From Nematostella vectensis (lineage: Eukaryota; Cnidaria; Anthozoa; Actiniaria; Edwardsiidae), in NCBI RefSeq assembly GCF_932526225.1, contig NC_064037.1:18018471-18082470 (forward strand): a stretch of 64,000 nucleotides of DNA, given 5' to 3'. The first letter of the stretch is position 1. Each line of letters starts with the position of its first letter. This document shows positions 47,701 to 59,239 of this stretch, in pieces. The notes beneath the pieces were generated by a model. The model saw nothing but the letters and a program-made list of their open reading frames with translations, was not told the DNA's origin and made no database searches. Made by a program: the position numbers and the translations under genes.

Positions 47701-50700
47701 CTATCCATGTCACCTCTACTCACGCCACCTCTACTCACGCCACCTCTACTCACACCACCTCTACTCAAGCTACCTCTACTCACACCACCTCTACTCACAC
47801 CACCTCTACTTACACCACCTCTACTCACGTCACCTCTACTCACGTCACCTCTACTTACACCACCTCTACTCACGCCACCTCTACTCATGCCACCTCTACT
47901 CATGCCACCTCTACTCATGTCACCTCTACTCATGTCACCTCTACTCATGTCACCTCTACTTACACCACCTCTACTCACGTCACCTCTACTTACGTCACCT
48001 CTACTCATGCCACCTCTACTCACGTCACCTCTACTCATGTCACCTCTACTCATGCCACCTCTACTCACACCACCTCTACTCATGTCACCTCTACTCATGT
48101 CACCTCTACTCATATCACCTCTACTTACACCACCTCTACTCACGTCACCTCTACTTACGTCACCTCTACTCATGCCACCTCTACTCACGTCACCTCTACT
48201 CACGTCACCTCTACTCACGTCACCTCTACTTACACCACCTCTACTCACGTCACCTCTACTCACGTCACCTCTACTCATGCCACCTCTACTCACGTCACCT
48301 CTACTTACGTCACCTCTACTCACGCCACCTCTACTCACGTCACCTCTACTCACGTCACCTCTACTCATGCCACCTCTACTCACGCCACCTCTACTCACGC
48401 CACCTCTACTTACACCACCTCTACTCATGCCACCTCTACTCACACCACCTCTATCCATGTCACCTCTACTCACGCCACCTCTACTCACGCCACCTCTACT
48501 CACACCACCTCTACTCAAGCTACCTCTACTCACACCACCTCTACTCGCGTCACCTCTACTTACACCACCTCTACTCACGTCACCTCTACTCACGTCACCT
48601 CTACTCACACCACCTCTACTCACGCCACCTCTACTTACACCACCTCTACTCATGCCACCTCTACTTACACCACCTCTATCCATGTCACCTCTACTCACGC
48701 CACCTCTACTTACACCACCTCTACTCACGTCACCTCTACTCACGCCACCTCTACTTACACCACCTCTACTCACGTCACCTCTACTTACACCACCTCTACT
48801 CGCGTCACCTCTACTTACACCACCTCTACTCACACCACTTCTACTCACGTCACCTCTACTCATGCCACCTCTACTCACGCCACCTCTACTCACACCACCT
48901 CTATCCAAGTCAGCTCTACTCACACCACCTCTACTCGCGCCACTTCTACTCACGTCACCTCTACTCACGCCACCTCTATTTACACCACATTTATCCATGT
49001 CACCTCTACTTACGCCACCTCTACTCACGCCACCTTTACTCACACCACCTCTACTCACGCTACCTCTACTCACGCCACCTCTACTCACGCCACCTCTACT
49101 CACGCCACCTCTACTCACGCCACCTCTACTCACGCCACCTCTACTCATGTCACCTCTACTCACACCACCTCTACTCACGCCACCTCTACTCACGCCACCT
49201 CTACTCACACCACTTCTACTCACGTCACCTCTACTCACACCACCTCTATTTACACCACATTTATCCATGTCACCTCTACTTACGCCACCTCTACTCACGC
49301 CACCTTTACTCACACCACCTCTACTCACGCCACCTCTACTCACGCCACCTCTACTCACGCCACCTCTACTCACGCCACCTCTACTCACGCCACCTCTACT
49401 CACGCCACCTCTACTCATGTCACCTCTACTCACACCACCTCTACTCACGCCACCTCTACTCACGCCACCTCTACTCACGCCACCTCTACTCACACCACTT
49501 CTACTCACGTCACCTCTACTCACATCACCTCTACTCACACCACCTCTACTCATGCCACCTCTACTCACGCCACCTCTACTCATGTCACCTCTACTCATGC
49601 CACCTCTACTCATGTCACCTCTACTCACACCACCTCTACTCATGCCACCTCTACTCACGCCACCTCTACTCACGCCACCTCTACTCATGTCACCTCTACT
49701 CATGCCACCTCTACTCACGTCACCTCTACTCACGGCACCTCTATCCACACAACCTCTACTCACGCCATCTCTACTCACACCACCTCTACTCACGTCACCT
49801 CTATCCATGCCACCTCTACTCACGCCACCTCTATCCATGCCACCTCTACTCACGCCACCTCTACTTACGCCACCTCTACTCACGCCACCTCTACTCAGGC
49901 CCATCTACTCGCGCCACCTCTATCCATGCCACCTCTACTCACGCCACCTCTCTGCAAAGGTGCTGACCAATCAAACAGCATGAAATGTAATTGATCATTA
50001 TGAATGACAGAAGCCATTAAAAGGTTTAGCGGTTGGAAATTGTAAACGTGAGTTTGCATTTTGAAAATGTTGAATATTAAAAATTGCAGTAATTAAGGTA
50101 TATGTTCTTCATTTATATGTGCAATTTAGATTGTTATAGAAATCTCATTCTACATCTTTCAAGTCTAAAAGGCAAATCCTGGCTATGTGCCTAACAATGG
50201 TTACATTTCAGCCATTGTTTTTCTTTGAATTCTTTAAAACTGAGAGGAAGTGACTCACCTCTCTAGCTCCCATCTTTTGTTGAGGTTGTCATAGTAGCCC
50301 CAGCTGACGGCGTTGTGGGAGGACATAATACCACATCGCAAAGAACAACAAAACATGGATACCACAAAATCCATCACAGTCCCCGAACAGTCAAACTTAT
50401 CCAGAAAACCAGGCTTGTTTCTAGTCAACCAGAAAATACTGGCACAGCCGTACCCAGTTGAGATGGGTATATTTGTACTGGGGTTGGGGAGGGATGAGAG
50501 AAACCCATCAGTACAACGCCTGTCTTCCCAAGTTATCAGACTGCTGACACTTTCTTTGTCCAGATGTATACCATCGTCTTTGCCCCTGGTTTGTAACAAA
50601 GTAAACAAGTAGTCTTTCTTCCAAAACATACATCCATGCATTTGGCCACAAATGCTTATTTTTGTAACATTTTCTAAGTCCTTGCGTTCGAATTTGAATA

Positions 50701-50893
50701 AAACTCTTTCCAATGTTTTGAGAATTTTATCTGGATCTTGTATAGCAAAGTTGTGGTTTTCACTTTGAATTGAAGCGGAAGTCTGTTCACTGTATCTTGC
50801 ATGGGACCATTTGCTCTTGATTTCAAGCAGAGTTGCTTTAATTGACGATGTACCCAGATCAATGCCCAACACGTACTTTGTCTTTGCCGCCAT
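44704..50893 (-). CDS. SHPK: Sedoheptulokinase (SHPK/CARKL), 4 exons
   Basis: Minus-strand exons in order: 50893-50259, 46326-46151, 46076-45930, 45155-44704. Donors and acceptors are GT-AG, phases agree, and the product is 469 residues (human 478). The enzyme phosphorylates sedoheptulose to sedoheptulose-7-phosphate with ATP, feeding the non-oxidative pentose phosphate pathway in the cytosol. It is an FGGY-family kinase. The N-terminal phosphate-binding motif is LGIDLGTSSIKATLL (9-23), followed by ICGQMHGCMFW and TWEDRRC. Later motifs are FPVHLLPN, IPKGTPVGAALGDFHC, VLNIGTSSQFA, VAASLHGGNV, TIWGERH and GTGRALVQNDL. Start at ATG 50893 lies in AAAATGGCGG. The exon 2 acceptor is inferred at ATTAG before CCTTCAG, because only this keeps the reading phase. 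Introns 1 and 3 contain minisatellites; the gene is head to head with the FMO gene. Confidence 0.94.
45196..45553. repeat. About 42-bp minisatellite in SHPK intron 3
   Basis: Eight units with ACACACACCATGGGGTCAGG, a G-run of variable length and TCCAAGTCATACCCATC. G-run length changes (4-7) alter the spacing between units. Confidence 0.93.
46678..49950. repeat. 15-bp minisatellite, about 218 copies, in SHPK intron 1
   Basis: Unit CACCTCTACTCACGC with changes mainly in the last five bases (ACACC, ATGCC, ACGTC, TACACC). The period is a multiple of three and stops are absent, so very long frames stay open on both strands: 1146 residues of repeating RHLYS on plus, 784 residues of SRGGV on minus. 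The plus strand is nearly free of G and the minus strand is G-rich. No start context, signal or family supports translation. Confidence 0.97.
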
Positions 50894-51041
50894 TTTGTTT
50901 CACGTGAAATGTTCGGGACCACAGGGAACCCAGCAAAGCAGCCCAGGCAAGCGGAACAAACATATATCGCATTCCTTCGCCAGGTTCTTTGTTTGTAGTT
51001 GTTTTTGCTGCTTTCGTCTGTTCCGTTGATAGATTATCACG
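50894..51041. promoter_or_regulatory. Bidirectional promoter between SHPK and FMO
   Basis: Only 148 bp separate the divergent start codons of SHPK (minus) and the FMO gene (plus). A 12-bp palindrome, TTTCACGTGAAA, lies at 50898-50909, next to the SHPK ATG, and holds a CACGTG E-box. No TATA box is seen. Shared control of both genes is inference from spacing. Confidence 0.6.
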
Positions 51042-53910
51042 ATGAAGGTAGCGATTATCGGGTCAGGAGCCAGTGGTCTTGTATCAATGAAATCGTGTAT
51101 CGATGAAGGGATAGAGCCCGTCTGCTTCGAGCAAGAAGATTCCATTGGCGGACTGTGGCACTTCACCCCAGAAGAGCGACACAGCTCAGTCTACCGCTCC
51201 ATCGTCATCAACACCAGCAAGGAAATGATGTGTTTCTCGGATTTCCCAATACCCAAGGATTATCCCCCATTTATGCACCACTCATACGTCATGAAATACT
51301 TCCACCTTTTCGCCAGGCACTTTGATTTGTACAAGTACATTCGCTATAGAACCAAAGTGTTGGAAGTAAAAAAGACGGACGACTTTAACGACACTGGGAA
51401 CTGGGAGTTGAGCTATGTGTCGCTGGAAGATACGACCAAGGTGAAGAGAGAAGTTTTTAATGGTGTAATGGTGTGCGTGGGGCACCATTCCAAGCCTTAT
51501 TGGCCAGTGTTCCCTGCAATGCATAAGTTCTGTGGAGTCAAAATGCATAGCCATGCCTACAAGGATTTCCGAGGGTTTGAGGGAAAGACCGTCGTGGTTA
51601 TAGGTTGGTATACACCACCATGACCCCCCCCCCCCCCCCCTCAATCAAAAGGACCGTTGATCGATTTTGAACAATAAAACTACCAAATTGTATTGTCCAT
51701 TCGTTAATAATCGAACAAAGAAGAATGTTAAGGTCAATAAATTTTTATTATGAAGAGATCGATATGCTATTGATATAATTGATAATTGTGAAGGATTGTG
51801 TGTAACTATATTGTTTTATTATCAATCTTCTGATCCTTCTAAAAATGTAAAGCGCCATTGAGCTTTAGGAAATGGCGCTATATAAATTAAGTATTATTAT
51901 TATTATTATCCAATCATTATCAGTTCATTAACATTATTGATTAATTTTAATATATCAATTGGTTTTTCAATATTGATTTTGATTGATTGATAGAACAGGC
52001 CAGGCATGATCACCATGGTTTGATTGACATGAACTTGTTAACTAGGTGGTTTTGTAATGTTCTGATGCACAATGGAGCACTTCTCTGACACACTTGGTTG
52101 GCTAGTGGGGTTCATGTCATTCAGATAGTGATGATCTTTTGCCATAGTGCAACAGATTCCTTTAATCAGATAAGTTCTGTTTTACCAGCCCTTGTTATGA
52201 GTTGATTTCTACACAGCAGATGTAGAATAAAAGGACTGTTCCATATGATTTACCATCACACTTCTCAAGAAAGAAAAAATATTAAGAAGTAAATTAGCAA
52301 AGCTTTATATGCATTAGCATTCTAAGAACTTCATGGCTTTAGATTGTTGAATTGGTATTGTTTTTTCAGGTGTTGGTAATTCTGGTGGTGATATTGCTGT
52401 TGAACTCAGCCGGCACAACTGCAAAGTATACCTGAGCACGAGACGAGGAACCTACGTCCTGTCCCGCTTGCATGACAGTGGGGTCCCTTTTGACTACTGG
52501 GCCAACTGCCGCGCCCTTTTCACACTCCCTAGATTCCTCAAATCTGCAGTAATCAAATCGCGCATCAACAAGAAAGTTGATCACAGGAAACTTGGCTTGC
52601 AACCTGATTATCACCCAACCTCACAGCACCCCACAGTCAATGATGATCTTCCCAACCGTATCATGAATGGAACAGTCACTGTAAAGCCAAATGTTTCTAC
52701 ATTTACAGAAACAGGTGTGGAATTTGAGGATGGGACTGGCGACGATGCTGTTGATGTTGTGATTTTCTGCACGGGCTACAGCATTGGCTTCAACTGTATT
52801 GACCAATCAATTCTTCCTGTTTGTGAAAATGATGTCACATTGTATAAGTATGTGTTTCCTCCTCATCTGTCTAAACCAACACTGGCTGTGTTAGGTTGCT
52901 TTCAGCCACTCGGTGCCATAAACCCAGTGGTTGATCTACAGAGCCGCTGGGTTGTACAGGTGTTCAAAGGTATGAAGCATCTCCCACCAAAGGAGATTAT
53001 GATGGAAGATATAATGAAAAAGAAAAAAGACATGGCTGGTCGTTACTATGCATCACGGAGACACACAATCCAGGTAACTGAAAACAAAATTGGCTGTCTG
53101 CCAGCATTTATCCTATCTTGTTCATGCCTAGTGGTTGTGCTTTCACAAATTTTATGAAAAGGTATCAGGGATTTGGACACAATTGGGAACTGAGGGGGAG
53201 AGAGGTGCTGGTTTTGTAGCTCTCGTAAGCCACCATGTGTTTTGTAGCTCTGATAAGCCACTGTGTGTTTTCTAGCTCTCATAAGCCACCGTGTGTTTCC
53301 TAGCTCTGATAAGCCACCATGTGTTTTGTAGCTTTCATAAGCCACTGTGTGTTTTGTAGCTCTCATAAACCACCGTGTGTTTTGTAGCTCTCATAAACCA
53401 CTGTGTGTTTTGTAGCTCTCATAAACCAACGTGTGTTTTGTAGCTATCATAAGCCACTGTGTGTTTTGAAGCTCTCATAAGCCACTGTGTGTTATGTAGC
53501 TCTCATAAGCCACTGTGTGTTTTGTATCTCTCATAAGCCACTGTGTGTTTTGTAGCTCTCATAAGCCACTGTGTGTTTGTGTTTTTTAGGTGGATTATGT
53601 TGCATACAGTGACGAGCTGGCGACTTTGATAGGCTGTAAGCCGTCTCTATGGAAACTCTTAGTGACAGACCCCACCTTAGCTATCCAGTGCTTTTTTGGG
53701 CCTTGCACCCCACCCCAGTTCCGCTTGGAGGGGCCAGGGGCATGGCCAGGGGCCAGAGAAGCCATCATGAAGGCGAGCGCTAATTGTCTCTATTTAACAA
53801 AATCACGAGTGTTAGAGAAAAAAGGCAGACAGAAAAACAAAGTTAGTGTGCTTGTGAAGGTGGCATTGCTGGTTGTGCTTCTGGCCATCTTATGGGCTTG
53901 CTTGTGGTAA
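51042..53910 (+). CDS. Flavin-containing monooxygenase, 3 exons
   Basis: Exons 51042-51603, 52370-53073 and 53590-53910 join in phase (GT-AG) to 528 residues, close to the 530-560 of animal FMOs. FMOs use FAD, NADPH and O2 to oxidise N- or S-containing compounds at the ER membrane. The FAD-binding motif is IIGSGASGL near residue 5, followed by [12 protein letters not shown]. An FMO signature of the F-x-G-x3-H-S-x2-Y type appears as [11 protein letters not shown]. The NADPH site [15 protein letters not shown] is created across the first intron. [10 protein letters not shown] follows. The C-terminus is a basic linker and a hydrophobic anchor ([16 protein letters not shown]), as in vertebrate FMOs. 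Intron 2 carries a 28-bp minisatellite. Which vertebrate FMO it best matches cannot be settled here; lineage-specific expansion is likely. Likely polyadenylation signals AATAAA lie at 54989-54994 and 55052-55057. Confidence 0.95.
51843..51912 (+). mobile_element. SINE/LINE-type 3' tail in FMO intron 1
   Basis: GTAAAGCGCCATTGAGCTTT, then AAATGGCGCTATATAAAT followed by an ATT microsatellite tail. A short hairpin plus GCGCTATATAAAT and (ATT)n is a form often seen at the 3' ends of animal SINE or LINE copies. The body is not identifiable. Confidence 0.45.
53213..53580. repeat. 28-bp minisatellite in FMO intron 2
   Basis: About 13 copies of TAGCTCTCATAAGCCACTGT followed by GTGTTTTG, ending directly at the exon 3 acceptor (polypyrimidine GTGTTTTTTAG). 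The repeated GTGTGTTTTG(T) thus supplies the pyrimidine tract of the acceptor. Confidence 0.93.
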
Positions 53911-55267
53911 AACGACTTCAATAATCAATCAACCCTCGTAGCCCTCATAATTTTTATTTGACTTTTATTTTTAATTTGGGCTTACCAGATGAACCTTACT
54001 ATTCAGGCCTGTAGCTAAAAAAAGTTTTTTTAATGGTTGGACACAGTCTTTTGTAAGTCGCATTTATCTGTATCATTTATCTGGAAATATCCATCTGCTT
54101 TTTTTTGTGAATTCAACTCGTAGCCAGGGGGTCAGTGGGTTTAACCCATTCACTCCTGAATACTTTTGACCAAAAATTTGAGTAAAACATACTGAAAACA
54201 CCCCCCCCCCCCCCCTATTTCAAGTCCCACACTACCTGTCAAGTTAAGATACCACTGTCCCAAGATGGTGTCTCTCCAGTCTAGCGAAGGCACTGCTACA
54301 GCCTTTTGCTGAAAACAGTTTTGTTTGTAATTTGGGGTCAGTACGCAGCTCTTACAAGCTGCAATTTGATTGGGCAAATGAACAATATCCGCACCTCGAC
54401 ACAAAGAACGAGAAGAATAAAGACAAAAGAACTCCTTTGTAGAACAAAGATAATAGGAGACAAAGCAGCTACGTACTTACTCGTAATTTGCTGAAAAGTT
54501 ACAGCAACAAGTCTATTATAAATAATTCAGGCACATTCCCAGAATTGGCCGAGGGGGTGCACAATAATAGGTATCATATGGAAAAAGCATAAGATTCCCC
54601 AAGAAAGAAATGACCTACTTTTTGGCTACAAAAGTGGGGTGCGTGTGTTCCCTACAACCCCCCCCTGTGAACGCACCTGTAATTTATGCTGTGCTTATGG
54701 ATGTTTGCATGCTGAGGTTGACCCAATGGGATAATTTCTTGTTTGGGCTTCACTGCGTGAGAAAGAAATTTTCTAGTTTATGGCCTCATACTCTCCACCA
54801 TCAATGCTACCCAACCTTATTCAGAAATTGTTTTCAGGCTTATTCTGGCTTCCTTGAACCTGAAAATGTTTTGTTATGCTTTGGGACAAAGATACTAAAA
54901 AACTGTGGGAGGAGTTTAGCCGCCTCTCTGTCAAGGTGTTTCTAAGACTCTCATGATGCAGTGCAGGCATTTAATGTGGCTCGCTTCTAATAAAGGTCTT
55001 AGCATTGATTATTGTGGCTGGTGGTTGTAAAATGGGACCTGATGGAGCACAATAAAGGTATCTATTTGTGCCTTGATCTGTGTTTGCTTGTCTTTATTCT
55101 TAGTTCGGAATTTCGTCTTTTATGGTGAGAAATGCTTCTGAGTTTGAGCATTTGTTTACGAAAGTTGATATTTTGACAACGGAGTCAATTATACTAAATT
55201 GCTTCGATGCGCTTTTGAAGGTCATCTATGTCTTGGATGAATCCTTTAGTATCCGATTCCGGTGATG
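53911..55267. other. FMO 3' region and spacer
   Basis: Probable 3' UTR with two AATAAA hexamers (54989 and 55052). A C-tract lies at 54201-54217. No further gene recognised; frames at 54610-54945 show no family features. Confidence 0.4.
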
Positions 55268-55511
55268 CTTAGCCACAGGCAGCCCAAGGCTACAGTCAGT
55301 AGTACTACACTAGTAAGAAACACAATTCGTAGTGGGCTTCAAACTTGCTATATTAATATTCTATCGGCAAAATTGAAATAAAGACTCAAACACAATATTA
55401 CATGGTCTAAAGTTTTATTTTTCACGATAATTTTTTTTTCGCTAACATATAAATTACCCCATGCGTTCTTAATAAACCACTGACGGTAGCCTTGGGCTGC
55501 CTGTGGCTTAG
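55268..55511. mobile_element. 244-bp MITE with CTTAGCCACAGGCAGCCC ends
   Basis: Left CTTAGCCACAGGCAGCCCAA and right TTGGGCTGCCTGTGGCTTAG are inverted repeats, extending to GGCTAC/GTAGCC and a weaker CAGT part. The centre is AT-rich and non-coding. Confidence 0.8.
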
Positions 55512-55716
55512 TTTACATTTTTGACATTTTGGAGTTGGACCTAATTTTACCGGCGTATGGGGGCGTAATAGTAATGGCTGTATGAAGCAAAGAAAACTTA
55601 AGAAAAAGGAAATAGGAGATCGTTGATAACAAGAAGTGGATGAAGTAGAGGGTGACTGAAGTCAGTAACTTTCACATTTTATCACATATATGATAATAAA
55701 TAAATAAATAAATAAT

Positions 55717-56302
55717 GCACTAGTCATTTGAAACCCCCACCCCCATGGTCCCGGGGTGGGGTTAACATGGGGGCTTAGAGCACTTTTAAACAAGAATCTC
55801 TCCTGAGGGGGTGGGGGAATTGACAGTTTTTTACTCTGACTTGTCCCCACCATGGGGGCTTGGGGACAAGTGAGTAACATCACACATGTACTTTGCAAAA
55901 GTCATGTCAGTTCCTGGTTTGAGACTCTTTTTCTTCTGTAGCAAGCAACTCCATGTATCAGTGTGTGGCAAGTTGCATGCCGACATGTGCGAAAACAAAT
56001 ACAAATGATAACAAACGCCAGATGAAGATAATTTATTTTTCCATTTTTTTGGTAACTGATATCTTCATAGTTATAAGTACAAATGTACTCACTAAAATGT
56101 TACTGGCTTTGAAAGAAAAGCTTATTTCAGATGGCTTTTGGCCGGGTATTTGCCTATAGTTTGCATCCTAAGGGGTATGGTCATTTGATTGAGGTTTTGT
56201 CCCGAGGGGGTGGGGGCTTTTCGTTTTTTTGTACAGAGTCAAAGTCTAACCGCCCACCCTTCGCCGGGACCATGGGGGTGGGTGTTTCAATTGACTAGTG
56301 CT
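55717..56302. mobile_element. About 585-bp MITE with 36-bp ends
   Basis: Left GCACTAGTCATTTGAAACCC, then CCACCCCCATGGTCCCG; the right side is its reverse complement with few changes, ending GACTAGTGC. Further internal symmetry includes two CCATGGGGGC-type blocks and CTGAGGGGGTGGGGG paired with CCGAGGGGGTGGGGG in the same direction. Non-coding. Confidence 0.75.
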
Positions 56303-56550
56303 AATAATCGAATAAATAGATACATGATAAAGACAATTGGGCAATTGGAATATAAACAAATGACCCCACGCGATACGATGCGCGCCAGAATCTACGCCTA
56401 CAGGGTGGGACATTCTCTGAACTCTTGACGGGGTCTGTTTAGCAAAAAACTTAAGATCGACAGGGGGAAAAATAAGTAATTTCTCTAGTTTTTTTCAATT
56501 TTTAGATATCGTATTCGCCGAAAAGTGAGCAGGTGTCAAAACTTTTTTAC

Positions 56551-57090
56551 CACTGGTGACAACCACTCGTGACAACCACTCGTGACAACCACTCGTGACA
56601 ACCACTGGTGACAAAACCACTGGTTACAACCACTGGTGACAACCAGTCGTTACAACCACTCATGACAACCACTGGTGACAACCACTCATGACAACCACTC
56701 GTGACAACCACTCGTGACAACCACTTGTGACAACCACTCGTGACAACCACTCGTGACAACCACTCATGACAACCAATCATGACAACCACTTGTGACAACC
56801 ACTCATGACAACCACTCGTGACAAAACCACTGGTTACAACCACTGTTGACAACCACTCATGACAACCACTCGTGACAACCACTCGTGACAAAACCACTGG
56901 TGACAACCACTCGTGACAACCACTGGTGACAACCACTCGTGACAACCACTCTTGACAACCACTCGTGACAACCACTCATGACAACCACTCGTGACAACCA
57001 CTCGTGACAAAACCACTGGTGACAACCACTCGTGACAACCACTGGTGACAACCACTCGTGACAAAACCACTGGTGACAACCACTCGTGAA
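56551..57090. repeat. 13-bp minisatellite, left arm
   Basis: About 40 copies of GACAACCACTCGT with variants (TGGTG, CATGA) and occasional two-base insertions (GACAAAACCACTGGT). The frames reading VVTSGCHEWLS are artefacts. Confidence 0.95.
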
Positions 57091-57144
57091 GACCACAAGC
57101 GTCTTGAAAACTTTTCGTAACAATAATTAACGTTGATAAGTTAC

Positions 57145-57311
57145 AGCCAAATTTGTTGTTGCGCGACCACGGCGAATCCTTATCTCGTTTGGGAATAGCG
57201 CGTAGTCAGACAAAAGCTTTGGGGGCGGTTTGTCTGGTTTTGATTGTTTTGTTTGGTTGATTAACGCGCTAATTTTGGGTTCTGGGAGGTCGCGCAACAA
57301 CAAATTTGGCT
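57145..57311. mobile_element. 167-bp MITE with 24-bp perfect ends
   Basis: AGCCAAATTTGTTGTTGCGC continuing GACC on the left is matched exactly by the reverse complement ending at 57311. It is inserted just inside the left arm of the foldback-like element. The centre includes GGTTTGTCTGGTTTTG; there is no coding. Confidence 0.85.
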
Positions 57312-57400
57312 ATGAGGCCATGAAAAAAAAATAGGAAAAAACGTGCAATTTAACTCATAACGCTTGATCATAAATTCGAAGTGTAATAGAGACATTGTTT

Positions 57401-58013
57401 GGGTCTTGGTAAGATCTTTCCTCCACGTTAACTACATTGAGATCGCACCAATTTCCAGGAAATAATTAACAGAATAGACAGGTAGGTCGTAAACCTTCGC
57501 TAAACCTTCGTAGGTTTAGCGTTCCGATTTCCGTTGAAAGTTCCGAATAAGAAACAAAAATAATCCTTGTTTAGAAGCGTTGTTCATATCTTTTCTTCAG
57601 TGCTTAAAAGCAACATTCGTAACTAGACTATAAGAGGTCAGTTACCTTGTCCGACAAATGCCATCCCTCCCTTTTCCGTAAATAACCTGTCATGGCGGTA
57701 AATGTGCAAGGCGATAAAGTTCCTTTATCTGTATGAGTTTGGTTTGATTCGGATCAATTGCTAGCGAATTAAAGCCGATTGTCACGAGTGGTATTCTGTT
57801 AATTATTTCCTTGAAATTGGTGTGATCTCAATCTAATTAGCGTGGATGAAAGATCTTACCAAGACCCTTCATCTGTATGAGGTTGGTTTGATTAGAATCA
57901 ATTGCTATCGAATAAAAGCCAATTGTCACGAGTGGTATTCTGTTAATTTCTTCCAGGAAAATAAAGCGATCTCAATGTACTGAACGTGGATGAAAGATCT
58001 TACCAAGACCGGG
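57401..58013. mobile_element. Inverted-repeat element with duplicated right end
   Basis: GGGTCTTGGTAAGATCTTTC and following bases (57401-57478) return in inverted form at 57795-57867, including GAAAGATCTTACCAAGACCC. A tandem copy of the right part (TTGGTTTGATT, AATTGCTA, GTCACGAGTGGTATTCTGTT, AAAGATCTTACCAAGACC) follows to 58013. It is a MITE-like unit with one end duplicated. Confidence 0.7.
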
Positions 58014-58257
58014 ATAAGGGCAAATCAGTGACACATACTTTTCGAGCACGGCGCCCTAAACTTAAACAAATATATATTATAAGTATTTTATTAGGTTAAC
58101 GTCTAATCATGTTACTGGCAAAATATCAAGTGTTCTATTTATTGCTATAAAGTTATGGTGCTAAAAGGAAAAAACGTCCGTAATTGGAGCAATACACCGT
58201 AGTATATATTAACAGCCTCATTAGAAATAAATTTTCTAGCACCCCTCACCATATCTT

Positions 58258-58629
58258 AGGGGCCGATTACATGATGGATTTCAGCCCGGGCTAAAACTTC
58301 AGCCCGGGCAGCTGCTTACCGATTATATGCCTTAAATCCAGCCCGGGCTGAGTTCTACTCAGCCCGGGCTGGACTCGAATTTTGAGATATTTACGCGATT
58401 CCATGGCGATTTAAACCCGCTAACCCGGGCTGAAAATCCTAGCCCGGTTTGCCAACCCGGGCTGGAAACCTCCCCACCGGCTGAAATTGATCCCGGGCTG
58501 AAAACTCGTTCATGTAACCGAAAGAGCAATTTTACAAGTATTTGTGGGGGATAGCGGGCTGGACTTTCAGACCCCCTAAACGGGCTGAAAACTCAGCCCG
58601 GGCTGAAATTTTTCATGTTATCGGCCCCT
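58258..58629. mobile_element. 372-bp MITE packed with CCCGGGC palindromes
   Basis: Ends AGGGGCCGATTACATGA and TCATGTTATCGGCCCCT are inverted repeats. The interior carries eight CCCGGGC motifs, mostly as CAGCCCGGGCTGA, spaced irregularly and separated by AAA/TTT-type linkers. Non-coding. Confidence 0.8.
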
Positions 58630-59239
58630 TTGTATGAATGAATAAGCGCCGCATTCCCTGACAGGCGCCCTAAATGTATGTACATGTAAATAACACCGCG
58701 ATACTAAACAGAATACCAAAGAAACCCGTGGAGTTTTAACCCGCAGCGACTTTTAGTTATCTTACTATTTTTAAGTATTTTTTATTTCCCCTCGAGGTCT
58801 CAAACCTCGTTACCAAGTGACTTAGTGTGACCGGGTGGTATTTTGGGTTATTTTAGATTTTGGAAAAAATTTTAAGTAAGCGATTTTTGGATTGCGATTA
58901 TAATTGTTTTACGTATTTTAAGGATTGTTTCTCAAACGTGATCCTAATTCGATCCGTACACGTTTAGGAATTTACTTTCAACATGTTTCAAATTCCTTTA
59001 GATTAGTATCAATAGCTTGATAGTGATAATTGACATAAGTTTAGCGTCCTTTACCATTTCCCAGGAAGATTAGTTCCTAAATTTGACAGAACAATGGAAG
59101 CTGAGTAATTTGAACGGTAGTAAATGTTAGCGTCCCTAGAAAAATGCGCCTCCCCCAGCGAGTATAAAAGTGGCTGTTTTTTACAGTATCTGTTCGTTTT
59201 TTTTTTGTACCGTTGAACAAAGGAGGCGCATTGCTTGCG
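58630..59239. other. Interior of outer foldback-like element, no gene
   Basis: Mixed AT-rich sequence with no coding frame or tandem repeat. TTGCTTGCG at 59231-59239 is the left target duplication of the inner element. Confidence 0.5.

Noticed and set aside
46526-49983. Open frames of 1146, 784, 758 and 309 residues on both strands
   Set aside because: They are translations of a stop-free 15-bp tandem repeat within SHPK intron 1; opposite strands are open at once and no family or start context supports them.
51604-51623. FMO ending at GWYTPP
   Set aside because: This is read-through into intron 1; splicing at 51603 to 52370 creates the conserved [10 protein letters not shown] motif.
56547-57123. 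VVTSGCHEWLS repeat proteins, also at 62357-63072
   Set aside because: Produced by the 13-bp minisatellite; frames are open in several phases at once.
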